The notes under the pieces: generated by a model
Told to the model about the DNA's origin: nothing
The model's input: only the letters and a program-made list of their open reading frames with translations
Databases searched by the model: none
Origin: Monomorium pharaonis
Taxonomy: Eukaryota > Arthropoda > Insecta > Hymenoptera > Formicidae
DNA: 64,000 bases
Reading direction: 5' to 3'
NCBI RefSeq assembly: GCF_013373865.1
Contig: NC_050473.1
Span: 20,003,597-20,067,596 of the forward strand
Shown: piece by piece, positions 22,830-35,000 of the stretch
Layout: the number at the start of each line of letters is the position of its first letter
Position numbering within the stretch: position 1 is the first letter of the stretch
Program-made: the position numbers and the translations under genes

Positions 22830-24110
22830 GGGCTGCATGATGTAGTTGAGCGGCTTTGATGTGCGATGAGTGTGAACGCGGCGATTAACCCCGTATCACC
22901 CCTCTAATCGAACTAACCCCTCTATCCATCGCATCTTTTAGCCCGTCTCTTTTGCGCGACGGAAGTGGCACGTTTGAACGACCTACGAAGCGTGTTGCAA
23001 ATCTTTCTGCCTATGTATACATTTTTTTTCTTTATTTCCATTCCATTCGCATTTCCCACTTTGCCTCCCGTCCTTCCTTTCGCTGCCCGTACATGCAATG
23101 GAATTTTTGAATCTCTTTTTTTTGCGTCGAAGCTTTCATCGTAACAAAGGATGTTTGAAATATCGATCAAAAGTATCAAATTTTCAATTTTTTTAAACCG
23201 ATACATAAATAAAATACATCTATTTTTTTTCAAAGATTTTATTGCGAAATATTTAACAAGATCTTCTCTTTGGTAATAAAAGATATGTTTCCTATTTTAA
23301 TTCGTTTATAGAAAGTAAATGTAAATTTTCCTCTCTTCTTTTTCTTATGATATATATTTATATATAATTTGATTAAAATTTCTGTTTCCATTTAACATCG
23401 TGATAACTTTAAACTGTTATCGAAATCGATTTAAAAAAGAACACCGTATTTCTCTAAACGATACTGGTATATGTAACTCTTCAGAGAGGTGAAAGGAGTT
23501 TTATTAACAAGCGCTATTAAATTGTAGCATTAGCAAAGAGAGTTATTAAATCAGAAATAGCAGTAGCGTAAACGTGATAAACTATAGTGGCTTTAATGGT
23601 GATGAAATAAAACCTTTTGATGTGGAAATATAAAGTGATAAAAGACAGCAGCAAGTATTGAGAATGAACATAATAATCAGGGGAACACAATGGCTACCAG
23701 TAAAACGTTTCCGCGAACAAAGCAGTCGATAGCATTCGCTTTATCTGACCTTTACCTTTGCCGCATATCCTCCACCCTCACCACTACTACCCGGCACCAT
23801 TTTCAACCATCCACGCGCCCATCCATGCATGCAACCTCTCGCCTCCGCTATCTCCTCACGGCCCTACCGGTTCCTTCTTTGTCTCCGTTCCAGGTTGGAA
23901 AGGGTGGAGATTGGCTCGTTTTGGCTACACGGGTCCAAGTTAGAACCTGAAAATCGACCTACATTCACCGGCAACCTTCGAACCAATGCAACACACACAG
24001 TGGTGCTTAAGGCGAACAAAGTCGGAATTTGTTGAAATTAAAGGAAATACGTGGGAAAAAGTATGTGTAAGAAACTAAAATAAAAATCACAGGTTTCTAT
24101 TAAATTGAAA
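22500..24110. other. CpG-rich patches around a GA microsatellite
   Basis: GC-richer patches (22560-23110 and 23690-24030) separated by AT-rich sequence. The open frames of 60-103 codons carry no motif. The frame at 22566-22859 is open only because it runs through the GA repeat. Confidence 0.3.
22762..22825. repeat. (GA)n microsatellite
   Basis: Uninterrupted GA repeat of about 64 bases. It produces an Arg-Glu run in overlapping frames. Confidence 0.95.
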
Positions 24111-25450
24111 TACACTTTTGTGTGTCAGATACGTTTTATTACATAGCAATGTATTATAGAAAAAATGATTTTTTTTTTGCAAATATTATTAACTTTATTG
24201 TAACACAACGTCTCTCTCGCATGAAAACGGTCAATTTAAAATTGGCACAAAGGTTAAAATATTATTAAATTTTTCTGTTTTGCATAATACGTAACCACAA
24301 TGCAAAACTTTATCGAGCTAAACAAAAAAACGAAACGATCTTTACAAATATAATAATTAAAATGTGTTGCTATTTCTGACAGTTTGGCGCTCATCGCGTA
24401 TTTATATATATATATATTTGTGACGATTTAAATATTTAAATTAAAATTGTCAGATAATTTGAACAAATAGAGGATAACGAGAGCGTAACTTGTCGATGGA
24501 ACATAGAGATATCACAAAAATCTGCAAAATTTTTTATACGATGAAAAAATTGCGAGCTCCTGCAATTCCTTTTTCTTCCATCAGCAGCACCACTGCGCGC
24601 GTTGCTTTCGTGCTGAACCGCAAGCGGTCGCAAAAATACGCTTTATCGTTTTTCTGCCTAAATGTGCGCCACGACCGCACGCGACCGGGGGGGGGGGGCG
24701 AAATGTTAAAGTACGCGGATGCATTTCCAGCGATAGTCGGGGCGGGCTGCGCGATTAATGCTTCGCGGAAGGGAGGCGTGACTCGCGGAGAAGTAGATCA
24801 CGGCAACCCGAACTTCGTCGAATGGGTAAAGGCCGCTTTTTACCGGCTATTTTTAGCGATCCAAGAATGTGTGATGCAAAAAACACCTGCCCACGGGACT
24901 GGCTCAGGAAAGAATTCTCTCTTTTTTTCCTCTTCATTCTGTGACGTTTTATCTTACCTCGACGTCACGTACGCCGGGGCGTATTGTCACGTGAGTAAAC
25001 TGTATCCGTGATATGCTCTCGCAGAATTGTAATACGCCATTTCGGTTGATAATCACGAGAAGCGAATTACGATTCGGCGAGCCGTCGCGCAAATTATGCA
25101 GCAGGGACAGTTGCACTTGACTAGCGCACCACTCGAAACGTAAACGTAACGTAAACGTGTGCACTTAGATAATGTTATTGCATATATTTACATAATGCGT
25201 CGAGACGTGCCTCGTGTATGTTTAGTATAATGCGGTGTAGTGGTACACCCGATTCGGGGCATTCCCTTGCTTCAATGGCGGCCGGATTATCGTGCCGGTG
25301 CGATAATTCGTGTACGCGAACGAATTTCAAGCCGCGCGTGCGAAAACGTTAACGAACCTTTTAATTATACGGTTATATTAAAAAAAATTTTAATCCGGGA
25401 TATTGCTTTTATTTGTGAAACTCCCATCGCATTCTTCACGGATTAACTAC
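24110..25450. other. AT-rich to CpG-rich region, no gene recognised
   Basis: 24560-25340 is GC-rich and contains a run of 12 G at 24687-24698. The 173-codon plus frame at 24490-25011 crosses the G run as Pro-Gly-Gly-Gly-Gly. It has no domain and I regard it as chance. Confidence 0.3.
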
Positions 25451-25667
25451 CGCAATAATTCACTCGATCATTACGGAGTTAAAATAATATTTTACAATTT
25501 ATATAATAAATAAAAACTCTCATTCGCAAAAAAAAAGAATTACTCCTCCTTGCAGAATTCGATTTAGGTTTAAATGATTAAAGTGAAAAGATTTGACACG
25601 ACTATATAAGAAAGATTGTTAATGCATTATTGAATTCATACACGTTCGAAATGTTTCGAAGATTTTT

Positions 25668-26335
25668 CAAAAATATTTCAACTGAAAAGTGAAACATATT
25701 ATAAGAATTCAAAATATGTCTGCAACATTTCTAAGATAGCTGTGAAAAAAGCAAAATGTCCGATTCTTGGATTCTTATGGAAAAAGGAAATGGAATGGAA
25801 TTTCTGAAGGGTTATTGACAAAATCTGCAACTTTTCTGAGATATTGCTAAAAAATTATTGTGAAATGATTAAATTATTCCGAGAAATTATAATTCTTTCA
25901 GGAATACATTCTTAAACAGAACTAGCGAAATTGCTCTACTAAAACTTCATTTTATTTACTTTTACTTTATAGTTCAATTTTTTAAAGACTTATTTTCGAA
26001 GTATCGTTTTATTAGAAAAGCTAAGAAATCTCGTGGTGCTACGCCCTTTATTTATTTCTTATTTATTTTTTATTATCCTTACTTATAAGAAATACAAGTT
26101 TGCCGTGTCCATCTAGCGGCGGTTTTACGCACTGCTCGCTGATTTTTAAAATCAATTTACGTGAAAGTTTTTCGTAACGATTAATATGTTTTCAAAGTTT
26201 TCGAATTTATTAATAGATTTTAGAAACATTTCTGTCGCAACATTTCATATCACATTGCAGTACTGTTGCACATAAAATGTAAGAGGTTGTGAAGTGATTT
26301 GAAAATCTCTCTGAGGAAACTTTTTGCGGCAATCG
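25668..26335 (+). repeat. Dispersed repeat family A, copy 1
   Basis: Two segments match the copy at 28428-29703 in the same order and orientation. The first (25668-25780) shares AAATATGTYTRCAACATTTYT-like sequence. The second (26212-26333) shares TAGATTTTAGAAAC and GCAACATTT. Sequence between them is also loosely similar. No coding sense is preserved. The family is unidentified. Confidence 0.55.
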
Positions 26336-28427
26336 CGGTGCTGGGCGAGAAGCACAAACGCATAAACTTGCAATTGATGAGGTATGCACAGCGAATCGTG
26401 ACCTTAAACATTTCGCGTGGGAGAAGTAGGAGGGGACGATGATTGCCGTAGTTTGGGGGAAAAGGGCAGTGGTGGTGGCGGTAGCGGCGAAAAAATTGAA
26501 TGCCCTCGCCGGAAAATGTTTTGCCGCAGCAACGCCATTTCCGCGCAACCAGCAGAGATAAGCAAGAAATGTTGTTAAGAAGAAGCGTAGTTCCTGATTT
26601 CGTGGCGCACCTCTTTCAGAAACACCGCCGGAATAGAATTGTTTCCAGGCTTGTGTATTTCCTTCTCTCTCTCTCTCTCTCTCGCCCCTCTTTCTCTTTT
26701 TTTTTTCACTTCGCTCGTTACATAACAGAGCTGCAGTTTCAAGAGAATGAAGGAAGCGGGGATGAGAGGGACTGCGGAATGGGACGGAAATAGTTTGCGT
26801 TATCGATCCAAGTGCGCCCGATGCGCGCGGATCTTAATGTAATTATTTTTAACCAAATACGAGATTCGAAAAAGAAAACGGCATTCGCGACTGCTACGGC
26901 TGCAGCGCTGATAACGTTGCATGAATAAGTGCATTCAGACGGGCGGGAGATACTTCGTGATTAATTTAAGCAATTCGTATCGCGCGAATCGATTTAAAGA
27001 CAGCAACAACGTTCGTTACGCGTGCGCGCATATTTATTAGATTGCTCGAAGCCGTCGCAACGTTACTCCGCTCGCATCCGTCGAAACGCACAAGTCGAGG
27101 GTAAATATTTCAGCATTTGCTCGCACGGAATAGATCATAGACTGCCTGACGTGTATATTCATTGAAGAATATTGCGTTCAATGGGAAGACTATAACATGC
27201 AGGGCAGTGGCGCAGTAGTATATTAAAAATAGATTGAGATAAAATGCCAGCAACATACGTATATGGCGTTCTTCTATATAAAAGAATACTTTCTTTTTTA
27301 TTTATAATGTATATAACACTTTCTCCCGTGAAGTAATGAAGTTATCGTAATTTTTTATTTGGGTTTCTGTGTCCGTGTCTGTGTGTTTGAATTTTAATAT
27401 TATTTCGTGTATATTTTTGTGCATTTTTTAAATGTATGATTTAATCATTTAAAATCATGAAAAATGCACATGGTATTTTATTTCTATTTCTAAAATCTAG
27501 AATAGCTTAGCTTATATTGTCAGCCGTTGGAAAGCTCAAGTATTTCGGAATTACCAATCCTCACGAATGTGAATCTCTCTAGTGACGGAGGGTGCCCTAA
27601 AATTACGAGTATCTTTGTAACTGAGCTTAAAATTAAGTTGTTAAAATGAAATCTATTTGACTGACAACTCTAATTTTAAAGATACGTTGATTTTGAAATA
27701 GCTAAATAATTAACAGCAGTAACAAGGGAGATATTTTTATTTGACGATCTGTATTTAAATATTAAAAATAAAATGTAGGTTATCATAAATATTTTTACAT
27801 CTAGATATTCTAAACGACATTTTTTTATTCGTTTTTGACTTGCTCTCAATATTCCCTTTTGTATTTTTTAAAAGTTCAACTGTAAATAATACAGTGTGAC
27901 AAGAAATTACTTTTTACATCGAAATAAAATTAGCTATTTTTATAGCCTTTGGACGCTTAATACAACTCCGGTTTTCAAATTGCTTCATCATGTCACAATT
28001 TTGAGGAATTTACAATAAAAGTTGAAAACAAGAATTATTTTCACGTACTTTGCTTATATTATAACTGCGACATGATGAAAAGTTTTATTACAGTTAAAAT
28101 TAAATGTGTCTATAAGACTTTTAGCTTTTAAAAGTATCATTTTAAATTCATCAATTTCAACATTTAAGATTTAAATTTAGTATGATAAAAGATTTTTACA
28201 AAAATTTTGTAAAAGTTTGAACATTTAAATAATTTTAACATCCGTTATATTGAATCCATTTTCAATTTGTCAATTTTGATATTCAGATTTATCCTATTAA
28301 GCAATCTAAATCCTTAAATTTAAAACATATTTGAAAGCTGTATTGGTAAATTATCAATTCTTTAATTTACAGCTTTTCCGCGATTCCACATCTATGTAGC
28401 GAAATTTTTCAGATGTATGTACATTTC
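26335..28427. other. CpG-rich patch then AT-rich region, no gene recognised
   Basis: 26335-27190 is GC-rich with a TC repeat at 26664-26683. The rest is AT-rich. No gene or transposon terminus was recognised. Confidence 0.35.
26664..26683. repeat. (TC)n microsatellite
   Basis: About 20 bases of TC repeat followed by a T- and C-rich run. Confidence 0.9.
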
Positions 28428-29705
28428 AGAAATACTTTAATTAAAAAGTAAAACGCTTCATAAAAATTACGAAATATGTTTACAACATTTTTTAAATGAC
28501 TCTGGAATAACAAAATATTCGCGATTTTCGTATTTGAAATCTTGTAGAAAAGGTGCTGAAAAGTTATTAAAAATTTATGGCTGAAATGGCCGGAATTTTT
28601 AAAAAAATATGCTAACTCTCTGAATATAATAAATTGATATCATATTTTATAGTATACTTCATAATTTTAATTCTTAATAAATTTAAAGTATTTTAGAAAT
28701 GTTTTAAAAATTTATTATATTAAAAAAATTGTAAATACTAAAAGATATAATAAAAATCACATATGTGTAATCTATACTTAATTTTTTTATTGGACAATTT
28801 TATTTAGTATTTGTAATCTTATTAATATGTTAATCTTTAAAGTACACCGTGGATCAAAATAATCCGAAAATATTGCGTCGCAATATCTCCATAGAAAATG
28901 TAAAATAAAGCATTTGAAATGTTAAAGATAATAAAAAAATGTGCTGTGTCAATTTTTCGACAAAAATTACGCGTTTGGTTGCTCAAATAAATACCTTTTT
29001 TGGAATGTGTATTATTATGCATATTTTTGCTTTAAAGTATATTGTTTCAAGAGTATGTGGTTAAATTCTTGCTTAAAAGTATTAAAAATTGAGAAAGTTA
29101 TCAAAATTTTGGTAAAAAAAGCATTTTTCGTATTTTTAATGAAATTTTGATTTTTTAAACTATTAAAATTTATTGTTATTTCTTTTGGAACGATTAGACC
29201 TTAATCTTGAATGTTTAAAAAATGTATCTAATCTAATTTCTTCAGTCTAAAATAATTCATTTTCTCGTTGCAGTAACTGAACCATTGTGTACTTTATATC
29301 TCATAGAGGTAGTGTGTACTTCAAGGGCTAAATGTGAATATAATTTCTGGCGACAATTTCCGTTATTTAATATACTAATATACTAACTAATATATATTAG
29401 TATGGTTATTTCTTCCCGTACAATTATTCTAAACATATGCAATATTGAATCAATCGGTTACGCTGATATTAATATACGTTAGAATGACATTGAAATGACA
29501 CATGATTGATCAAAAAGTAACTTTTAATAATCATTTAAAATTATTTTGACGTTGCTTTAACGTTTTTAAATTTACTATATATGATAGATTTTAGAAACCT
29601 TTCAGTTGCAACATTTGATATGACAATTTGCAGAATCCTTTCAGAATTGTTATACATGAAATGGCTGAAAGGCTGATATTTGATATCTTTTTGAGATTGT
29701 TCACA
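28428..29705 (+). repeat. Dispersed repeat family A, copy 2, interrupted
   Basis: Segments 28428-28540 and 29584-29703 match the two segments of the copy at 25668-26335 in the same order. The distance between them is about 600 bases greater here, most of which is the inverted-repeat element at 28840-29294. The simplest reading is that the smaller element jumped into this older repeat. Confidence 0.55.
28840..29294. mobile_element. TA-flanked inverted-repeat element (MITE)
   Basis: Left end AAGTACACCGTGGATCA and right end, inverted, AAGTACACAATGGTTCA. The first eight bases are identical and about 14 of 19 match. TA flanks both sides (28838-28839 and 29295-29296). Length is 455 bases. The interior is AT-rich, and the short minus-strand frame at 28837-29022 is probably not a gene. 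TA duplication with AT-rich interior fits a non-autonomous Tc1/mariner-type element. Confidence 0.65.
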
Positions 29706-29946
29706 ACAACGATTGATGTTGTAGAGGTATTTAATCGTATTTTACAAGTGAAAATAGCTCTTTATTGTAACTTTAATTGCAAATTTTTCCAAATTGTGAC
29801 ATGATTTAGTAGTAATTTAGAAACCGCTTTCGGCACCTAGAAAACTACAGAAAATATGTTACTACTAATCTCGTGTTACGTTTTTGTTGAACTGTGCAAT
29901 ATGTCTTGAATCATCCATGTCTGATGTTCGCGGTAATAATTTATCA

Positions 29947-30255
29947 CTAGAAACCTATTCGAAGCTTTGTTCCACATTGTATTAATAATTCTCCACTATG
30001 TTTAGCAAACATAATTATCATCATCAAGATAATCGCGGACATTATCAGTGGCCTTTCAGCCATATTTGAAAACGTGATGAAAATATCCTGACACAATTGC
30101 GCGACGTAATCTATTTCACATAGCGCGTAATGTAAGTGCTGTAAAATAACGGAATTATCGGGGAGGAATGACGTGCGGAATTGTCCGTTAAAAATTCGCT
30201 TAGGAGGAAATAATAATGATTCTTTCGCCGCCACGTCCTTCATCCAAGTGGATCA
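29947..30255 (-). CDS. Unassigned open frame with a hydrophobic segment
   Basis: Minus frame open from a TGA upstream of 30255 to a TAG at 29947, with ATG at 30241-30243 (98 codons). It encodes a mixed, not low-complexity sequence with a likely membrane helix near its middle-to-end, LIMSAIILMMIIMFA, followed by a polar tail. It stands out because it is not compositionally biased and lies at an AT-rich to GC-rich border. I do not recognise a family. A single exon of an insect chemoreceptor crossed my mind because of the helix, but no diagnostic motif supports it. It may well be chance. Confidence 0.2.
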
Positions 30256-31560
30256 TTATCTTCACCCAGAGGACTCACTCGTTTTATTTGCGCGAGCTAT
30301 AGGGACAGCCCGCGATCAATGTGTGAATGTGTGCGTGCGTGTGTGTTTGTAACGGACATTTCAAGTTGTTAAAGGTCAGCGGTAAAGGTAAAAGCGTGCA
30401 CACACGTAGCGTAACAATGCATGCAGGTATACCTAGAGGGTAATCGGCTAGCCGTGACTAGCTCGCGCGCTCGCGGCCCCCGTGACATTTCCGCATTTAT
30501 GAATTACGAATATACCCGCATAAAATGTCCCGTCGCACGCGTAAACTGGCGAATTTATTACGCGGCCCGTTACATGAACGAACGAATATCGATAGGCGGA
30601 TTAATCCGTCTATTGCCCTCTTTGTTGCCATTTATTGTTGCCGTCCATTGCGCCGGGGGTTCTCTCGATAGGTAAACAAAAATGACAGCGCACTGCCGCG
30701 CGCATATTTCAGGCAGCGCAACTGCCGCGATAGCGCAGGTGTATTGATGACCGCGACCGACGACGCTAGCAGCTTCACGTTACGAGAGAATTGCCTCATA
30801 TTGTGTATATAAATTCATCTTGATTTACGCAAAATGCTACGATTTATGTTTTGCAAACGGGACGATTTCGGATAATGGAGTCTTATATGTCTATTATTAC
30901 GTAGGCAGATTTGAAGGCGAAAAGGTAGAAGTTTTTTCCATTTACACTTTGTAATCCCTCTGTGTCACTTGTCAAATTTGCCTCGCGCTGATTTCCACTT
31001 TTCAGTACGGGATTAGAAACGTGGAAACACTTACGCATTCTTATCCAGAAACCTACGTGTATGACGATTTAATTACTCGTTTGATATCCAAGCTCTCTCT
31101 CTCTCGACTCGTGGACGACGGCTTCCGCAATTTCTCGTCCCGCGCTAGACGTGCAACGAGATATCGTTTCCTTCCGTCGCGCCGTCTTGTTCTCTCGGTT
31201 CTCCCGCGTTTGTAATGCCTTTTCCCATACTGATGTTCGTGACTGGAAAACCGCGCGGCCGCGCTGGAAAACCTTGGCTGGAGACCTTTGACGTCAAGGA
31301 AATGTCCACCCACTTGTGCTCCGTGTGCTACCCCGTTTTCCGCCTCCACCTCGTCGCCGATGTCCCTCTCTCTTCCGTGGCATGCGAGCGAGGAATGCCT
31401 TATGAGACGGAGAATTTCGTTTCCCACGTTGCAGTATGTTATAGATTTTCTTTTTGTACCGTGAGTGGAATTAAAGTGCGCGCGGGAGACGATAGCGCTT
31501 CCACCGAGAGTTCCACCAAGAGTTTTCTCACGCGTTCGGAAACGTAATGCGATCTCTTAG
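29950..31560. other. CpG-rich patches, no gene recognised
   Basis: GC-rich patches at 30240-30800 and 31020-31560 with TG-rich sequence near 30320-30350. Overlapping open frames on both strands of 64-124 codons have no domain. Confidence 0.3.
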
Positions 31561-31980
31561 TTAGCGCCTTCAATTTTTAATTCAGTACAATCCAGCACGT
31601 ATCATCCAAATAATTGAATGTTATTGGGGAGAGTTCCCAAACGAGTCAGTTATTACAATGTTTCGCTTTTTATCAATAACAAATTAATTTATTATTAGCT
31701 AATATTTATTTTCAACTGAATTAAGTTAAAGTTGACTTTTATTTAAAATTAATTTAGTTAAAAATTACATAAATAAAAGACTCAATTAAAAATTATGTTA
31801 AGGTCAAGTTAACTTATAATTTGAAAGTTAATGGTAAGAAACATAATATTTAATATTAAATTATAATTTATTTTATATTAAATATTTATATTTGATGTAT
31901 CAAGGTAGAGAATTATAATATGGATCATCGAATAAATTTAATATTTTATTTATAAATTAAGTTTATATAATATGAAGGAA
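31561..31980. other. AT-rich region, no gene recognised
   Basis: Low-complexity AT-rich sequence with many TTAAATT-type words. Nothing else seen. Confidence 0.4.
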
Positions 31981-31982
31981 TA

Positions 31983-32469
31983 TACAGGGTTGTCCTGCAT
32001 AAAGTATGAAAGTCTTCATAAACATATAGACGGGATCAAGGTGAACATAAAAGTCTACCATAGTTTTTAGATATCTTTAGTGATAGCCGAGATATTAATT
32101 TTTCAAATTGTACGAATGAGAGCGCGCTGAGAGAAGCGCCGAGCCGCTTGAGCTATAGGACGTCCCACTGCGTCAAGCATTGGCTGTCGGAGGTTGGGGG
32201 AAAGGAGGAGAAGTGCGGCGAAGCACGAGTAATGGCGCGCTTCTTTTCCTTTTCCCCCACCGCCGACAGCCAATGCTTGACGCAGTGGGCCGTCCTATAA
32301 CTCGAGCGGCTCGACGCTTCCCTCGGTGCGCTCTTATTCGTACGATTTGAAAAATTAATATCTCGGTTATCATTAGAGATATCCAAAAACTATGGTAAAC
32401 TTTTATGTTCATCTTGATCCCGTCTATTTTCCCATGAAGATTTTGATATCTTATGCAGGACACCTTGTA
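31983..32469. mobile_element. Long palindromic (fold-back) element, ACAGGGTGTCC-type ends
   Basis: The left end reads TACAGGGTTGTCCTGCATAA and the inverted right end TACAAGGTGTCCTGCATAA. From there inward the two halves are inverted copies for about 230 bases each at high similarity (roughly 85-90% by eye), down to a short centre near 32215-32240. The halves share GACGGGATCAA, CCATAGTTTTT, GAGATATTAATTTTTCAAAT and GGCTGTCGG. TA flanks both ends. The inner half is GC-rich, unlike the surrounding sequence. Antisense open frames across it are products of the symmetry. If transcribed it would form a very long hairpin RNA. It is a non-autonomous element of unknown transposase. Confidence 0.85.
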
Positions 32470-32471
32470 TA

Positions 32472-33000
32472 GTGTTTTATATGTAGACATATATGTTTTT
32501 ATATTTCTTTCTTTTACATAGAAAATTATTTTAAATTTTTAACTAGGAAAAAAATTTACGTGTTTAAACAACTGATTCAAGTTAAATATATATAAATATA
32601 AAAACTATTAACTTCTTAACTTTATTTAATCTTTAACTTTCTAACAAGTACTTTACTACCCAAATGTGATTATTAACTATATAAATTAATACGTGTATTG
32701 ATTTTTCAAAATTAGCACGCACAAAAATACATTTAAAAAATTTTGTTGTTTTATATTTTTATCACTAAATATTATTTATACTAATTAAACATGTAAAATA
32801 TTGATGATGTTCGATTTAGGACTGTTTCGCATTCACATCTACTCTACAACTTTTGTTTTTTTTTTTACGCAAGCAGCAATTAACAAAGAAACCATTGATT
32901 CGTCCTTTTAAAACTTTTTACTCTTAATACATTCACGTAAGAGCATTTGTTGCAGGTAGATTTGGTGCAAACGTTTTTCACATATGTGTGCACACATTGA
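32472..33000. other. AT-rich region, no gene recognised
   Basis: AT-rich and free of recognisable features. Confidence 0.4.
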
Positions 33001-33600
33001 AAAATCTTTCGCTGCGACGGGATATTTTCGAGAGCGAACGGTGGCTCAGAGTTGACAAGAACGTAATTTGAAGGGGGTCAGCAATGTGCTTCGGCTGGCT
33101 ATTGTTGAATCTACCGTAGTACATTCATCACGGGAATTACTCAGGGAGAGGAGGGAGGAAGACGAAGGCTCCACTCTATGGACGATTTTTCAAAGGAGAT
33201 GTCGGACATTTCTACGTACTCACCTGCTGGTAACCGTACGTGTCGTACGACAACCGACGTGTCGGAATAGTCTCGCGGACGGTGCTCCGTGGCCTGAAAA
33301 TCTTTTCCTTCGGAATAAGTCCGAAGGTTTCGTTGCTGCGATGTGTCGAAAGACATGTCGTCGTCGCAACGCATTGCGAAATTGCGCGCACCTATCAATC
33401 TAGATGATTTATTAAATGCGATGTATCCCCGGCGCTAATATGTGTCCCCATGCGGTACAGTTGAGCTGAAATTTCCATCGCATTAAAAGCATAACCGTAT
33501 ATAGTAATCGAAACAGGAAATTTAATCCGTCGTCAACCCGCGTGTTTTTCGAGTTAATCGAATTGAAGACCCGACGGCACACAGAATTAAATTTCACCTA
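33000..33600. other. GC-rich patch hosting the candidate exon
   Basis: GC-rich patch with a perfect hairpin CCTTCGGA-ATAAG-TCCGAAGG near 33307-33327, inside the candidate minus-strand exon. The plus-strand frame at 33068-33403 covers the same bases and is probably its shadow, or vice versa. Confidence 0.3.
33224..33374 (-). CDS. Candidate coding exon (start codon to splice donor)
   Basis: On the minus strand an ATG at 33372-33374 opens 50 codons that end at CAG/GTGAGT (donor at 33223/33224), an excellent donor match. The 50-residue product begins MRCDDDMSFD and ends VVVRHVRLPA. It is rich in Asp, Arg, Ser and Thr and not repetitive, and many third positions are G or C. An upstream acceptor-like CATCTAG sits near 33401, so the exon could also be internal and start before this ATG. 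The frame stays open past the donor to 33141. The opposite strand is also open here, which weakens the case. No family recognised. Confidence 0.3.
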
Positions 33601-34200
33601 TTTGATTAAAATGAGAACGAGCGTAATATTACGATTAATCGGCATGTTTTTGCCTTGAATGCCTGGCGTTAAATAAAAAGGGCAGTTATTTATATAAAAG
33701 AACGTTGTGCCACTTTTTGTTGTGGACCTAGCGTATAAAATATGATTTTTGCTTAACAATTTCACAGAATCGCCTGTTTCATGCATTTTGCATCTGTATT
33801 TATCGTTTACGACTAATGTACAATTATAATGAATAATATAAGGTGATATTTCTCTTTTTTTTTCTTTTTTTTTTTAAATTAAAATTTAAAGGAAAGTCGC
33901 TATTATTGGCATAGACTGTTTTAGAAAGTTTTGGAAGCTAAACATTGCACTGTATTAATACTGACATGATTAAATGATTAGAGAAATAAAAATCCATAGT
34001 GTACAGATTTATAAGGCTCTTCTCTGCATTAAATCTGCTAAAAAAATTTTTAAAGGTAAAGATAAAATTTACACAATTTTCTTTGTACATTACGTAGTTT
34101 AAATAAAAGTGAGGATATTATTAGTAGTTATTAGATTATTTTAAATGTTTACAATATCTTAAAGTTATTTTACTTATATTAAAAACATTTTTTTATAATG
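33600..34200. other. AT-rich region, no gene recognised
   Basis: AT-rich sequence with poly-T runs near 33858-33875. No gene seen. Confidence 0.4.
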
Positions 34201-34204
34201 CAAT

Positions 34205-35000
34205 TTTAAATATAAAATTGGAGTGCAGCGTAAACATCGATAAGACATGTTAAAAGATAATAAAAAAATAAAGGTTTTTGTGACATAAATTTCAGGATTA
34301 TATAGATTATTTATTATATATATTGTTTACGTTATATTTACACGGACCTTTTCATGATAGATAATACAAACAACATGTGTACAAAATAACTTGGATGATA
34401 CGATACAGAGAAAATAATTAGTTATAAAGTTGTTAATAGATCTTTTTATAATATCAGTGAAATATGGAATATTATAAATAAAAATAGCAATATAATTTAT
34501 TATTTTTTCTCTATTCCTATATGGATCATAAAAATATCAAATGAATAAAATGATACAGTATTAGGAAATATGTTTATTAAATTAATAATTAATCTAATTT
34601 TTTTATTTTTCATCCCTCTATATGTTGCGTCTTGCGGAATAACATAAGATTTGTATAAATCCACAAAGAAAGTTTTATATCAAAGTGAAATGGTTTCCGT
34701 ATAAAAATTTATATATATATGAATTTTTAAGTCCGTTTTATATAAATAAACTTTTAAGAATTATTATTCTGTTATATGCAAAAGAAAATGTAGCATTATT
34801 GTTTATTTTATCAGACGCTCATTTTTGCTTCTATGACGAAAAATTTAATTGTTAAAAAATTTGAAACAATATTATAGAAACTACCGTGCATTTAAAAGTA
34901 CTACTTTCTAGTTCGTATTCGTGTTTTTAAAGTTTCATTTTCAGTTACTGTTTTAGGAATAAAGTCGAAAAACGAAGTCGGGATTGCCGACCTTTTCTCT
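34205..35000 (+). repeat. Dispersed repeat family B, copy 1
   Basis: Matches 55930-56470 in order and orientation. Shared landmarks: AWATAAAATTG with GCAGCGTAA; GTGTACAAWA; GA.GCTCATTTTT; AATATTATA/AGTATTATA; TTTCTAGTTCRTATTCRT; and AAAAACGAAGT near the end. This copy is the longer one; the other seems internally deleted. No coding sense is visible. The family is unidentified. Confidence 0.55.

Noticed and set aside
24490..25011. 173-codon plus-strand open frame
   Set aside because: It reads through a run of 12 G as glycines, shows no domain, and has an overlapping minus frame. Chance in stop-poor GC-rich DNA is likelier.
25220..25300. tRNA-like D-arm GGTGTAGTGGTACACC
   Set aside because: No matching B box, anticodon arm or acceptor stem around it.
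32153..32490. Overlapping minus-strand frames of 77 and 105 codons
   Set aside because: They lie in the palindromic element and mirror its halves; no protein motif.
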